The position numbers were made by a program, and so were the translations under genes. Below, one piece after another: positions 1 through 8,706 of a stretch of 64,000 bases of DNA (its first letter is position 1; every line of letters starts with the position of its first letter). This DNA comes from Methylocaldum sp002005105 (GTDB lineage Bacteria > Pseudomonadota > Gammaproteobacteria > Methylococcales > Methylococcaceae), in the NCBI RefSeq assembly GCF_051027545.1, contig NZ_CP194902.1, forward strand, positions 3,286,001 through 3,350,000, given 5' to 3'. Below the pieces are notes generated by a model. The model was not told where the DNA came from, made no database searches, and saw nothing but the letters and a program-made list of their open reading frames with translations.

Positions 1-516
1 TTCGCCTTCGTTCTTGAGCGCGCCGTGCAATTCGACTTCACTCTCATGGACATGATTCCGGACAAGATCGTCGACCGTGCCGTGCTGAGCTACGACGAGG
101 TCGAAGCTCCTTCCTGTCCGCTTGTCGTGGGATACAGCTACCGATGCTGGCAAAACGGAGAGGGAAACTACGAGGTGAAAGCGAACGGCTGCGTGGAAGT
201 GCGCATCCCTTCCATGGATTGGGTTCGTAATGGTGGAACGGTGCAGGGTAGACTCCCGACCTTCGCCAGCGGACAGCCGACATCGCGCATCAATGCACGT
301 CAATGGGATGTAACCTCTCCGATCGCCTGGCAACTCTCCAGCCCCGCGCCTCCGCTGGGCGGAATGCGGGGGTATGGCGTTCTGCTGACCGGAGGCCCGT
401 CGATCGATGGTCTAACGGCTCAGGACAACACGGTCTGTGTCTCGGATCTCTCCAACATCACGCTGGAGATCACCTATACCGTGCCCCCTTCCGGCGAATT
501 TATACCACCCCGATGA
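1..516 (+). CDS. C-terminal part of an unrecognised protein (5' end outside window)
   Basis: The frame is open from the first base of the window, so this is the 3' end of a longer gene; an internal GTG at 25 is not needed as a start. About 171 residues are visible. They look like a beta-rich, probably extracellular domain (WDVTSP and VCVSDLSNITLEITY-like strands) ending in a short Pro-rich tail. The middle part is reminiscent of DNRLRE-type or lectin-like surface modules, but I cannot assign a family with confidence. No transmembrane segment or sorting signal is seen at the C terminus. No neighbouring gene on this strand helps with function. Confidence 0.6.
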   Translation, partial: FAFVLERAVQFDFTLMDMIPDKIVDRAVLSYDEVEAPSCPLVVGYSYRCWQNGEGNYEVKANGCVEVRIPSMDWVRNGGTVQGRLPTFASGQPTSRINARQWDVTSPIAWQLSSPAPPLGGMRGYGVLLTGGPSIDGLTAQDNTVCVSDLSNITLEITYTVPPSGEFIPPR

Positions 517-937
517 CGGCATGATAAGGGATAACTGAAATGCCACCCTCATGACCCCCAAGACATCGCGGCCGTGAACTGCACCGAGCCGTGGTTGTCG
601 CAACATGGTCTCCTTGCGAAGCGCATGCGCAGTGGCACGTGTTCACTGTCATCCGCAGGGGGGGACGGAAAAGATCCGCGAGGATTCGTTACCAGCCACG
701 CCGCCGGACGATTAGCATGTGACCGGAAAGTATTGCCTCGACGCCCCTAAAGGCCAAGATTATTACGGATGACCAAGGCGACTAGCTCTAAGGGCTAGGG
801 CATGAGCCGGGCGCAGTGGCGGCGCTTAAGATCGCAAGCCCGATTGGTCGGTTTGGGTGAGTGCGTTTTTCGGAGACGTCTTCGGAAAGACGAGAAAGGT
901 TTGCGCAGAAGAAAATATTGCAAACTTTCGTTTTACA
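517..937. other. Spacer with no recognisable gene
   Basis: This stretch lies between the partial gene and the 3' end of the tRNA. Short open frames exist on both strands, but none has a convincing ribosome-binding site or recognisable product. I see no strong hairpin followed by a T-run. Confidence 0.5.
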
Positions 938-1013
<76 letters not shown>

Positions 1014-1033
1014 AGTGGCGAATCGAGTTGCGT

Positions 1034-1062
1034 ATTAAACCTGTTACGAGGTTCTCAGTCAA
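1034..1062 (-). promoter_or_regulatory. Sigma-70 promoter for tRNA-Phe
   Basis: On the minus strand, TTGACT (1057-1062) and TTTAAT (1034-1039) are separated by exactly 17 bases. Transcription would start around 1027, about 14 bases before the tRNA 5' end. Confidence 0.75.
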
Positions 1063-1076
1063 GCACTAATGTTTTA

Positions 1077-1093
1077 AATCGTCTCGGACGATT
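1077..1093 (-). terminator. Weak hairpin at the end of the rnf-nth operon
   Basis: A 7-bp stem (AATCGTC/GACGATT) with a 3-base loop overlaps the nth stop codon. On the minus strand it is followed by TTAAAAC rather than a real T-run, so intrinsic termination here is only possible. Confidence 0.3.
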
Positions 1094-1748
1094 ATTTGGT
1101 ATCCGAAAAGGATTCGGGTGGAGTTTTGTCCGGGTATTCGCACAAGTCGGCGATCGGGCAAATGGGGCATTTCGGTTTCCGGGCGACGCAGGTATAGCGG
1201 CCGTGCAGGATGAGAAGGTGATGGGCATCCTTGAAATACTGTTTGGGAACGGTACGCTCCAGTTTCCTTTCGACCTCCAATACCGTTTTGCCAGGCGCGA
1301 GCCGGGTTCGGTTGGCGACGCGGAAGATATGGGTATCAACCGCGATGGTATGCTGGCCGAATGCGGTGTTGAGGATGACATTGGCGGTCTTGCGGCCTAC
1401 ACCCGGCAGTGCTTCCAACTCTTCTCTTGTTTGCGGCACTTGGCCGCCGTGTTTTTCCAGCAGCAACCGGCAAAGTCCGATGATGTTCTTGGCCTTGCTC
1501 GGATATAGGTTGATAGTCTTGATGTATTCCTTGAGACCTTCTTCACCCAAGGCGAGTATGGTCTCGGGCGTATTGGCGACCGGGAATAGCTCGGCGGTAG
1601 CCTTATTGACGCCCTTGTCGGTCGCTTGCGCCGACAGCACCACCGCGATCAGCAGCTCGAAAGGCGTCGAGTGCCTGAGCTCGGTCGTCGGCTCCGGGAT
1701 CGCCGCGGCCAGACGCTCGAAAATCCGTCTGCGCTTTTCGGCGTTCAT
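1092..1748 (-). CDS. nth: Endonuclease III (DNA glycosylase/AP lyase)
   Basis: Base-excision repair enzyme that removes oxidised pyrimidines and cleaves the abasic site. It has 218 residues, close to the E. coli protein, and the key residues fall at the same numbers: the helix-hairpin-helix LPGVGRKTA with catalytic Lys120, catalytic Asp138 in VDTH, and the [4Fe-4S] ligands Cys187, Cys194, Cys197 and Cys203 (C-x6-C-x2-C-x5-C). The start overlaps the rnfE stop by 4 bases (ATGA), so it is translationally linked as the last gene of the rnf operon, an arrangement common in gammaproteobacteria. It has no known functional tie to Rnf beyond co-transcription. Confidence 0.97.
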   Translation of the reverse strand: MNAEKRRRIFERLAAAIPEPTTELRHSTPFELLIAVVLSAQATDKGVNKATAELFPVANTPETILALGEEGLKEYIKTINLYPSKAKNIIGLCRLLLEKHGGQVPQTREELEALPGVGRKTANVILNTAFGQHTIAVDTHIFRVANRTRLAPGKTVLEVERKLERTVPKQYFKDAHHLLILHGRYTCVARKPKCPICPIADLCEYPDKTPPESFSDTK

Positions 1749-2458
1749 GATTCATGCATGGGAGATTTATGGAGCGAGTCTGTTTGGACCGGCGCAGTCT
1801 TGCCGAGAGCTTTCGTTTTCGCCCGGGCGTCGATGAGGTTTTTCACCGCGATCAGGAGGCCGAGGCCAATGAAGGCGCCAGGCGGGAGAATTGCCAGCAG
1901 AAATCCGTCGTAGTCGCTGAAGACGGGTAAAGTCCAGTTCTTGGCGATTTCGCCGAACATCAAGTCCGCTCGATTCAACACGGCACCGGTTCCTATCGCC
2001 TCGCGCAGGGCGCCGAGCATGACCAGTGCAAAGGTGAATCCCAACCCCACGAACAAGCCGTCCATGAGCGCGCGATCGACCGGATTCTTGGATGCGAAGG
2101 CTTCGGCGCGTCCGATGATGGCGCAGTTGGTGACGATCAGAGGTATGAAGATGCCGAGAATCTTATGCAGATCGTGGAAGAAGGCATTCATCAATAGTTC
2201 GATGACGGTGACGTTCGAGGCGATGATGAGTACGAACACCGGCAACCGGATTTCGGTCGCGACGTGATTGCGGATCAGCGAAACGATGACGTTGGAAAAG
2301 ATCAGCGCCATGGTGGTGGCGAGACCCAGCCCCAGGCTGTTGATCACCGAATTGCTGACCGCCAGCAGGGGGCATAATCCCAGAAGCGCGACGAAGGCCT
2401 GGTTGTTGTGCCAGAGGCCGTCGCGGACGATTTTCTGGTATTTGGAAAAGTCGATCAT
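1745..2458 (-). CDS. rnfE: Rnf complex membrane subunit RnfE
   Basis: Integral membrane subunit of the Rnf (Rsx) complex, which couples electron transfer between ferredoxin and NAD(H) to ion movement across the inner membrane. It has 237 residues and about six hydrophobic helices, with the family signatures LLGLCPLLAVS near residue 26 and the ITNCA-like LIVTNCAIIGRAEA near residue 108. RnfE and RnfA are related and adopt inverted topologies; the conserved Cys in each (LCP, TNC) are thought to hold an Fe-S cluster in the membrane core. It overlaps rnfG upstream and nth downstream by 4 bases each. Confidence 0.95.
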   Translation of the reverse strand: MIDFSKYQKIVRDGLWHNNQAFVALLGLCPLLAVSNSVINSLGLGLATTMALIFSNVIVSLIRNHVATEIRLPVFVLIIASNVTVIELLMNAFFHDLHKILGIFIPLIVTNCAIIGRAEAFASKNPVDRALMDGLFVGLGFTFALVMLGALREAIGTGAVLNRADLMFGEIAKNWTLPVFSDYDGFLLAILPPGAFIGLGLLIAVKNLIDARAKTKALGKTAPVQTDSLHKSPMHES

Positions 2459-3099
2459 GGATTCGATCCTAGGGAGCTTCCCGACTCTTGGTCAAATAGG
2501 CGCTCTTGGTTCCGCTCAAAGAAAATCAGGGTCTTGTAAACGGCTTTGACTACCGCGCGTGGCGTGATCGTCGCTCCGGTGAACTGGTCGAACTCGCCGC
2601 CGTCCCGTTTGACTTTCCAGCGGGATTCTGAAGGATTACTCAGCGAGCGGCCGTCGAAGCCCAATATCCAGTCCGATTTGTCGGTATCGATGGGATCGCC
2701 GAGTCCGGGCGTTTCGCGATGGCTGACGACCCTGACGCCGGCTAGCGAGCCGTCCGTGCGGACTGCTACCAGCAGTCTGATTGTGCCGTTGTAGCCGTCC
2801 GGAGCGACAGGGGAGAGCACGGCCGCCACGGGCTTGCCGTTTTTTCGTGCGCGATAAATGGTAACCGCTTTATCGGTGCCGAGGGTGAGGTCGCTGGCTG
2901 TTATGGTGTCGGCGAGAATATCGTTGTCGAACCAGTCGGCCGGAACCAAGGATTCCAAAGTGTGCAGCAGGACGGCCTGTTCGTTGGACTCGATGCGCTC
3001 TTTCGTTCCGTCGTGCACCAGGGCCACGAGTCCCATGCCGATGACGGCGAACACTCCGAGCGCGGCGGCTGCATTGATGATGGGCTTGGGCAAATTCAT
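2455..3099 (-). CDS. rnfG: Rnf complex flavoprotein subunit RnfG
   Basis: Periplasm-facing subunit carrying covalently bound FMN. It has 214 residues: one N-terminal membrane anchor (about residues 8-28) followed by an FMN-binding domain. The flavinylation motif TGATIT places the FMN on Thr177. I start at the ATG at 3099, although the frame stays open much further upstream, because the 3099 start overlaps the rnfD stop by 4 bases like the other junctions and gives the normal family length. The upstream part of the open frame is the shadow of rnfD. Confidence 0.95.
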   Translation of the reverse strand: MNLPKPIINAAAALGVFAVIGMGLVALVHDGTKERIESNEQAVLLHTLESLVPADWFDNDILADTITASDLTLGTDKAVTIYRARKNGKPVAAVLSPVAPDGYNGTIRLLVAVRTDGSLAGVRVVSHRETPGLGDPIDTDKSDWILGFDGRSLSNPSESRWKVKRDGGEFDQFTGATITPRAVVKAVYKTLIFFERNQERLFDQESGSSLGSNP

Positions 3100-4160
3100 T
3101 TCGGATGTCCGTAGACCCGCGGACGGGTGTAGTGATCGATGGTGGGCGCAGCCAGATTCAACAGCAGAACCGCAAAGGCGACGCCGTCCGGATAGCCGCC
3201 CCAGGAGCGGATGACGAATACCAGTAGGCCGATCGATGCGCCGTAAATCAATCGCCCGCGCGGCGTGGTCGAGGCCGTGACCGGATCGGTCGCGATGAAG
3301 AAGGCTCCGAGCATGGCGGCTCCGCTGAAGCACTGGAACAGCGGCGTCGGGTAGACCGCCGGATCGATCAGGAAAAAGATCAGCGAAATGCCGAACAAGG
3401 CGCCCAAGAATCCGACCGGAATCTGCCAGCCGATGATGCCGCGTTTCAACATCCACAGTCCGCCCAGGAGAAAGCCGAAATTGACCCATTGCCAGCCGCG
3501 CCCGCCGATTCCTGCGAAAAGCCCCCCGGCCTGAATTTCGTCCAGTAACCGGTTTAGCCCGAGCTGGGTCTTGATCGTATCGAGCGGGGTCGCCATGGTG
3601 AGTGCGTCGAAAGTCATGTCCGACGGCAGCGTGCGGGTGAAGATCGCATTCCAGGCATCGGCAAAACTCAGCGCTGAACCGCTCAGTTCCTTGGGCGGAA
3701 GCCAGGCGGTCATGTGCTGGGGAAAAGAGATCAGGAGTACGGCGTAGCCGACCATCGCCGGGTTGAAGGGATTGTATCCCAGCCCGCCGTACAGGTGCTT
3801 GCCGATGACGATGGCGAAAAGCGCTCCGAAAGCCGTAAGCCACCAGGGCGCCAAAGGCGGCAGCGACACGGCCAGCAGCACGGCGGTGAGGGCAGCGCTA
3901 TAGTCCCTAAGAGCAGGCGCAATCGGACGGCGACGCAAGGAGAGCATGGCGGCTTCGCCCAACTGCGCCGCGAGCAGGGCGATCATGCACTGCACGAGCA
4001 CTCCAGGGCCGAATTGCCACACCAATGCCGCCAAGCCCGGAATCAGAGCAACGAGCACCTCCAGCATGATGCGGTTGACGCTGTTGACGGGGGCAAGGTA
4101 AGGCGCCTGGGCGGTCGGAAAACGCATGTGAGCGAGTGTTGGATGATGGATGTATTTCAA
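3096..4160 (-). CDS. rnfD: Rnf complex membrane subunit RnfD
   Basis: Multi-helix subunit of the Rnf complex, homologous to NqrB, with covalent FMN. It has 354 residues, with the conserved GLGYNPFNPAM segment near residue 126 and the flavinylation site DALTMATPLD, where Thr191 should carry FMN. Helices are clustered at about residues 30-70, 85-145 and 210-345. The start ATG follows rnfC with a 27-base gap. A second in-frame Met at residue 12 is possible, but the longer form fits the family N terminus. Confidence 0.94.
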   Translation of the reverse strand: MKYIHHPTLAHMRFPTAQAPYLAPVNSVNRIMLEVLVALIPGLAALVWQFGPGVLVQCMIALLAAQLGEAAMLSLRRRPIAPALRDYSAALTAVLLAVSLPPLAPWWLTAFGALFAIVIGKHLYGGLGYNPFNPAMVGYAVLLISFPQHMTAWLPPKELSGSALSFADAWNAIFTRTLPSDMTFDALTMATPLDTIKTQLGLNRLLDEIQAGGLFAGIGGRGWQWVNFGFLLGGLWMLKRGIIGWQIPVGFLGALFGISLIFFLIDPAVYPTPLFQCFSGAAMLGAFFIATDPVTASTTPRGRLIYGASIGLLVFVIRSWGGYPDGVAFAVLLLNLAAPTIDHYTRPRVYGHPK

Positions 4161-4187
4161 GTGGCTGTCGAATTTGGAAATGCCCGG

Positions 4188-5870
4188 CTAATCGATCTCC
4201 GAAGGCACCGCTTGAGCTTCGGATTCCGGGCCGCCTGGCGGAGTCTCGGTGTGAACGACCTTGGCGGACTCTCGACGAGTCTCGGCGCCTGCCGGCGGCA
4301 CTACCGTTTCTTGCTTATCGCCATCAATCTGCGCGGCGCCTTCGCTTGACGGTGCCGATTTTTCCGCGCGGCGGAGTTTTGCGCGTTCGATAGCCTCGAT
4401 GATTTCCGGCGACTTTCCTGTTCCCAGGTTCTCTTTCTTCCGCTTCGCGGCTTCCGCGCGCTCGCGCTTCTCCTGTTCCTTTCGAGCCTGGCGCGACTCG
4501 AAACGAAGGCGCGCATGATCGGCCTTTTCGCGCTCGCGCCGCTTGGCGATGGCCTTGCCTTTCGTGGCGCGGAAATGTTGGACGAGCGGAATGTGGCTGG
4601 GGCATACGACATCGCAGGAGCCGCACTCGATGCAGTCGAACAGATTGTAATCCAGCGCCCGTTCGATCTGGTCCGAACGGCCGTACCAGTAAAGCTGCTG
4701 CGGCAGCAGGTTCACCGGGCAGGCTTCGGCGCAAGCGCCGCAACGAATGCAGGGCAGGGATCGCTTTTCGCCGATCAGTTCGTTGCGGCCGGCCACCAGT
4801 ATGCAGTTGGCCGATTTGGTCAAAGGCAGATTATCAGTCGGCACGTCAAAGCCCATCATCGGTCCGCCTAGAACGAGCCGCTCGGCTTCGTTGGTATAGC
4901 CGCCGCATTGTTGGATGAGATCGGCGAAAGGCGTACCGATCCGAGCCAGAACATTCTGTGGCTGTTTTACGCCGAGGCCGGTTACCGTCACAATTCGGGA
5001 AATCAAAGGAGTACCGTGAACGACGGCGTTATAAACCGCTGCGGCCGTTCCGACATTCTGGCAGACGATACCGATGTCGGCCGGAATGCCGCGCGTCGGT
5101 ACTTCGCGGCCGGTCAGCACGCTGATCAATTGTTTCTCGCCGCCGGTGGGATAAATGGCGGGAACGCGCACGAGCTGAATAGCCTCGAAACCTCCGCGCT
5201 GCTTCGCCTTCTCCAGTGCGGCCAGCGCGTCCGGCATATCGTCTTCCACGGCCAGGAGACAGCGTTCCGCCTTCAGGATTTGGAGCAGGATTTTGGCGCC
5301 TTCCAGCACGTGGTTCGGATAGTGGCTGAGCAGGCTGTCGTCGCAAGTGATGTAGGGCTCGCATTCCGCGCCGTTCAGAATCAGCGTGTCGACCTTGCGA
5401 TCGCTGCCCGGTGCCACCTTGACCGAGGTAGGGAACGCGGCTCCGCCAAGGCCGACGATTCCGGCTTCGTATATCCTGCGGCGCAGTTCGTCGGGAGAAC
5501 ACTGCCGGTAATCCTCTATGCCGGCGAAGTCCATGGCGGCATCCTCGCCATCGGTCTCGATGACGATGCACGATCCAGTCAGGCCGGACGGGTGGGGCAG
5601 AGGCAAGTCTTCGATCTTCCGGACGATGCCGGAACTGGAGGCGTGAATCGGCGGATAGAACGGGTGGTCGTCGCGGGCGATGACTTGGCCTTTCAGAACC
5701 CGGTCGCCCGGCGCGACGACGGGCTTGGAATCTTCGCCATTCCGCTGTTGCAGCGGAAAAAGCAGCCTTTCCGGTAAACGCGCGACGGCGAGCGGGGCTT
5801 TGCAGGACTCCTGCTTATGGCCATCCAGATGAAGGCCGCCATGGAAGTTCCAGAGTTTGAACAAGCTCAT
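4188..5870 (-). CDS. rnfC: Rnf complex NADH-binding/ferredoxin subunit RnfC
   Basis: Peripheral subunit that binds NADH and FMN and passes electrons through two [4Fe-4S] clusters. It has 560 residues from the ATG at 5870, whose ATGA overlap with the rnfB stop matches the other junctions; an in-frame start 27 bases earlier is less likely. The N-terminal barrel-sandwich part includes GGxHL (residues 11-15), the Gly-rich GIVGLGGAAFPT lies near residue 140, and two ferredoxin motifs CIRCGACAEACP and CIECGSCDVVCP lie near residues 372 and 412. The last 120 residues are a charged Lys/Arg/Glu tail with coiled-coil character, as in many gammaproteobacterial RnfC proteins but of variable length. Confidence 0.95.
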   Translation of the reverse strand: MSLFKLWNFHGGLHLDGHKQESCKAPLAVARLPERLLFPLQQRNGEDSKPVVAPGDRVLKGQVIARDDHPFYPPIHASSSGIVRKIEDLPLPHPSGLTGSCIVIETDGEDAAMDFAGIEDYRQCSPDELRRRIYEAGIVGLGGAAFPTSVKVAPGSDRKVDTLILNGAECEPYITCDDSLLSHYPNHVLEGAKILLQILKAERCLLAVEDDMPDALAALEKAKQRGGFEAIQLVRVPAIYPTGGEKQLISVLTGREVPTRGIPADIGIVCQNVGTAAAVYNAVVHGTPLISRIVTVTGLGVKQPQNVLARIGTPFADLIQQCGGYTNEAERLVLGGPMMGFDVPTDNLPLTKSANCILVAGRNELIGEKRSLPCIRCGACAEACPVNLLPQQLYWYGRSDQIERALDYNLFDCIECGSCDVVCPSHIPLVQHFRATKGKAIAKRREREKADHARLRFESRQARKEQEKRERAEAAKRKKENLGTGKSPEIIEAIERAKLRRAEKSAPSSEGAAQIDGDKQETVVPPAGAETRRESAKVVHTETPPGGPESEAQAVPSEID

Positions 5871-6406
5871 TGACCCACCGCTTTGGGTTCGGGCCATCGC
5901 CAGGTGGCCAGGGTTTCCTTAACGGGTTCCATGCGGATGCAATCCACCGGGCACGGCGCCACGCACAGTTCGCAGCCCGTGCATTCCGACGCAATGACCG
6001 TGTGCATGTGCTTGGCTGCGCCGAGGATCGCATCGACGGGGCAGGCCTGAATGCAAAGGGTGCAGCCGATGCATTTGCTTTCATCGATGATGGCAACGGA
6101 CTTCGGTTTTTCGATGCCATGTTCGGCGCTCAAAGGCTTTGGTTCGACGCCCAGCAGATCGGCCAGCGCGATAACGCCTTCCTCGCCGCCCGGAGGGCAC
6201 TGGTTGATGTCCGCATCGCCCCGCGCGATGGCTTCTGCATACGGGCGGCAACCGGGAAAACCGCATTGCCCGCATTGCGTTTGCGGCAATACGGCGTCGA
6301 TTTTATCCACCAAGGGATCGCCCTCGACCTTGAAGCGCCGGGCTGAATAGCCCAGGATCAAGCCTAATAAAGCGAACAATGCGCAAACGACGAATACGGC
6401 CAACAT
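5867..6406 (-). CDS. rnfB: Rnf complex ferredoxin subunit RnfB
   Basis: Fe-S subunit that accepts or donates electrons at the cytoplasmic face. It has 179 residues: an N-terminal membrane anchor (residues 3-22), a four-Cys module (Cys45, Cys48, Cys53, Cys70) for one [4Fe-4S] cluster, and two classic CxxCxxCxxxCP motifs at Cys112-122 and Cys142-152. It sits 13 bases after rnfA and overlaps rnfC by 4 bases. Confidence 0.96.
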   Translation of the reverse strand: MLAVFVVCALFALLGLILGYSARRFKVEGDPLVDKIDAVLPQTQCGQCGFPGCRPYAEAIARGDADINQCPPGGEEGVIALADLLGVEPKPLSAEHGIEKPKSVAIIDESKCIGCTLCIQACPVDAILGAAKHMHTVIASECTGCELCVAPCPVDCIRMEPVKETLATWRWPEPKAVGQ

Positions 6407-6419
6407 GGATGAAACCGGA

Positions 6420-7001
6420 TCAGCCCTTGACGAGGCCGGAGAATCCCATGAAAGCCATGGAAATCAGGCCGGCGGTAATCAAGGCGATAGCGTTGCCGCG
6501 GAAAGGTAAAGGAACATCGGATGCGTCTATTCGTTCGCGAACCGCTGCGAACAGAACCAAAACCAAGGTAAAGCCGAGAGCGGCACCGAAACCGTACAAA
6601 AACGACTCGATGAATCCGTGCTGAGACTGGACATTCAGCAGCGCAACGCCAAGCACCGCACAGTTGGTGGTAATGAGGGGCAAAAATATGCCCAGCACTT
6701 GATAGAGCAAGGGGCTCGACTTGCGTACGAACATTTCGGTGAATTGCACCACCACGGCGATGACGACGATGAAGACGATGGTGCGGAGATATTCCAGTCC
6801 CAGAGGGACCAGAAGATATTCGTTGGCGAGATAACTGCTCACCGAAGACAGGGTCAGTACGAAGGTCGTCGCCAGACCCATGCCCATCGCAGTCTCAAGT
6901 TTTTTGGATACGCCCATGAAGGGGCAAAGCCCGAGAAACTTGACCAAGACGAAGTTATTGACCAGGGTCGTGCCGACCAGGATGAGCAGGTAATCCTTCA
7001 T
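6420..7001 (-). CDS. rnfA: Rnf complex membrane subunit RnfA
   Basis: First gene of the rnf operon. It encodes a 193-residue protein with six hydrophobic segments. The conserved motifs KFLGLCPFMGVS near residue 21 and LITTNCAVLGVAL near residue 107 supply the Cys that, with RnfE, are proposed to bind an intramembrane Fe-S cluster. It is homologous to NqrE. It is preceded by a near-consensus promoter (7044-7071). No strong ribosome-binding site is visible in front of the ATG. Confidence 0.96.
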   Translation of the reverse strand: MKDYLLILVGTTLVNNFVLVKFLGLCPFMGVSKKLETAMGMGLATTFVLTLSSVSSYLANEYLLVPLGLEYLRTIVFIVVIAVVVQFTEMFVRKSSPLLYQVLGIFLPLITTNCAVLGVALLNVQSQHGFIESFLYGFGAALGFTLVLVLFAAVRERIDASDVPLPFRGNAIALITAGLISMAFMGFSGLVKG

Positions 7002-7043
7002 TAAGGAAAAATCGGGGAAGCGGGTCGTGATTTGGAGGACGGA

Positions 7044-7071
7044 ATTTTAAAGAAAAGCAATAACTTGTCAA
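7044..7071 (-). promoter_or_regulatory. Sigma-70 promoter of the rnfABCDGE-nth operon
   Basis: On the minus strand a perfect -35 TTGACA (7066-7071) is followed after 16 bases by TAAAAT (7044-7049). The predicted transcript starts about 35 bases before the rnfA ATG. Confidence 0.7.
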
Positions 7072-7171
7072 ACCATAAAACCGACTGAAATACTTTGTTT
7101 TTGCGGGACGTCGGCCATTACGGCATTCGGAGTAAGAGACGAGATCATTATTTAGGTTTTGTAAGGATAGC

Positions 7172-8128
7172 TCACGATAAGTTCACCGGGATGGTGCGCT
7201 GAGCCGAGAGTCGTGAAATGTCCCAATTTCGGAGTGCCCAATCGAGGACATCGTCCGTTTTTGCCGATTGCAAATCCGGAGGCGGGTTTTGGTTTAAGAG
7301 GGTCAACAAGCTAACCAAGGTCGATGATGGATTTTGCCCATCCACGGGATCGGCGTAGGTCTGTTTGCTCAGTTTGAGTCCCATTTGATCTAGGAGAACC
7401 GGAACGTGCGCGTATACCGGAGTGGGCAATCCGAGTAGCCGCTGCAAATAAATCTGCCGGGGCGTGGAGTCGAGCAAATCGACGCCCCGAACCACTTCGG
7501 TAATGCCTTGTTCGTCATCATCGAGCACGGTTGCCAAATGGTAGGCATAAACTGCATCGCGCCGGAAGACGATGAAGTCTCCGACGTCGTTCGCCAGATT
7601 CTGTGTCACTGGTCCCTGGAGCATGTCCTCGAACGTTACCGCAGCGTTTTCCGTTATGACGCGCAAGGCATGAGAGTCGGTCACAGGTTTCTTGTTCCTG
7701 TTCCGGCAGAACCCCGGGTAAATCGATGCGTCCGTATTTCCGTCAGAGAACGACGCAAGGTCTTTGCGCGAGCAGGTGCAGGGATAAAGGAGCTCTTGAT
7801 GATCGAGCCGCGCAAGTGCGGCTCGATAGGCCTCCAAACGCTCGCTCTGATAGAGGATAGGCCCGTTCCAGTGCAAACCGAATGTTTCCAGGGTGCGAAG
7901 AATCCGGTCTGCTGAATCGGCAATGGTGCGAAAAGGGTCGACATCGTCGATTCTCAAATACCATTCGCCTTGCTGCGATTTGGCTTGGAGAAAACTGGCG
8001 AGAGCTGTGTAGAGGGAGCCTAAATGCAGGGGGCCGGTAGGCGATGGCGCGAAACGGCCCCGGTATTTTGGCTTAGAAGAGGTCGTCGAGAATCGGGTGT
8101 CGTTCAAGTCCGAGGATGAATGGACCAA
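7172..8128 (-). CDS. gluQ: Glutamyl-Q tRNA(Asp) synthetase
   Basis: Activates glutamate and attaches it to the queuosine base in the anticodon of tRNA-Asp. It has 318 residues and corresponds to the catalytic half of a class I glutamyl-tRNA synthetase; the anticodon-binding domain is absent, as expected for the family. The HIGH motif appears as HLGS near residue 36, and the KMSKS motif as KLSKQ near residue 253. A CTC...Y...C zinc-site pattern lies around residues 117-142. It is 3 bases downstream of dksA on the same strand, the usual dksA-gluQ pair of gammaproteobacteria. Confidence 0.94.
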   Translation of the reverse strand: MVHSSSDLNDTRFSTTSSKPKYRGRFAPSPTGPLHLGSLYTALASFLQAKSQQGEWYLRIDDVDPFRTIADSADRILRTLETFGLHWNGPILYQSERLEAYRAALARLDHQELLYPCTCSRKDLASFSDGNTDASIYPGFCRNRNKKPVTDSHALRVITENAAVTFEDMLQGPVTQNLANDVGDFIVFRRDAVYAYHLATVLDDDEQGITEVVRGVDLLDSTPRQIYLQRLLGLPTPVYAHVPVLLDQMGLKLSKQTYADPVDGQNPSSTLVSLLTLLNQNPPPDLQSAKTDDVLDWALRNWDISRLSAQRTIPVNLS

Positions 8129-8131
8129 AGA

Positions 8132-8572
8132 TTAGCCGACTTGCTTTTCCCGGATTTCATCCAGAGTCTTGCAGTCGATGCACTGGGTCGCCGTCGGCCG
8201 CGCCTCGAGGCGCCGCAGGCCGATTTCCACGCCGCAGGTCTCGCAATAACCGTAATCGCCACGCTCGAGATTTTCCAGGGATTCTTCGATCTTTTTGATG
8301 AGTTTCCGTTCCCGGTCGCGGGTACGCAGTTCCAGGCTGAATTCGGATTCCTGCGTCGCGCGGTCGTTCGGGTCCGGGAAATTAGCCGCTTCGTCCTGCA
8401 TGTGATGCACCGTCCGATCGACTTCCTTCATGAGTTCCGCCTTCCAATTCTGTAGAATGCGACGGAAGTGCTCGACTTGAGCCTCATTCATGTATTCTTC
8501 GCCTTCCTTGAGCGGGTAAGGCGTGAAGCTGAAAGGTGTCACATGGGTATCGGCTTTTTGGGCGCTGGACAT
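8132..8572 (-). CDS. dksA: RNA polymerase-binding transcription factor DksA
   Basis: Binds in the RNA polymerase secondary channel and, with ppGpp, tunes promoters during the stringent response. It has 146 residues: a coiled coil (about 30-105) with the tip motif DPNDRA, where Asp67, Asp70 and Ala72 match the DxxDxA of E. coli DksA, and a zinc finger with Cys110, Cys113, Cys131 and Cys134. A good ribosome-binding site (AGGAG, 7-base spacing) precedes the ATG. Confidence 0.96.
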   Translation of the reverse strand: MSSAQKADTHVTPFSFTPYPLKEGEEYMNEAQVEHFRRILQNWKAELMKEVDRTVHHMQDEAANFPDPNDRATQESEFSLELRTRDRERKLIKKIEESLENLERGDYGYCETCGVEIGLRRLEARPTATQCIDCKTLDEIREKQVG

Positions 8573-8706
8573 CCGTAAACTCCTAAACCAAGTTCAAAAA
8601 CCGGATATTACTAGCAGACAAATCGCGGTTCTGCAAGATGGCCGGCGTCTGCTAACGAGATTGCTGGGACACTTTAAGGCGATTCCGCCGTGTTACGGAT
8701 GCAAAA

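Noticed and set aside
2455..3843. A 462-residue version of RnfG
   Set aside because: The first 248 residues are an Arg/His-rich shadow of rnfD; the real start is the overlapping ATG at 3099.
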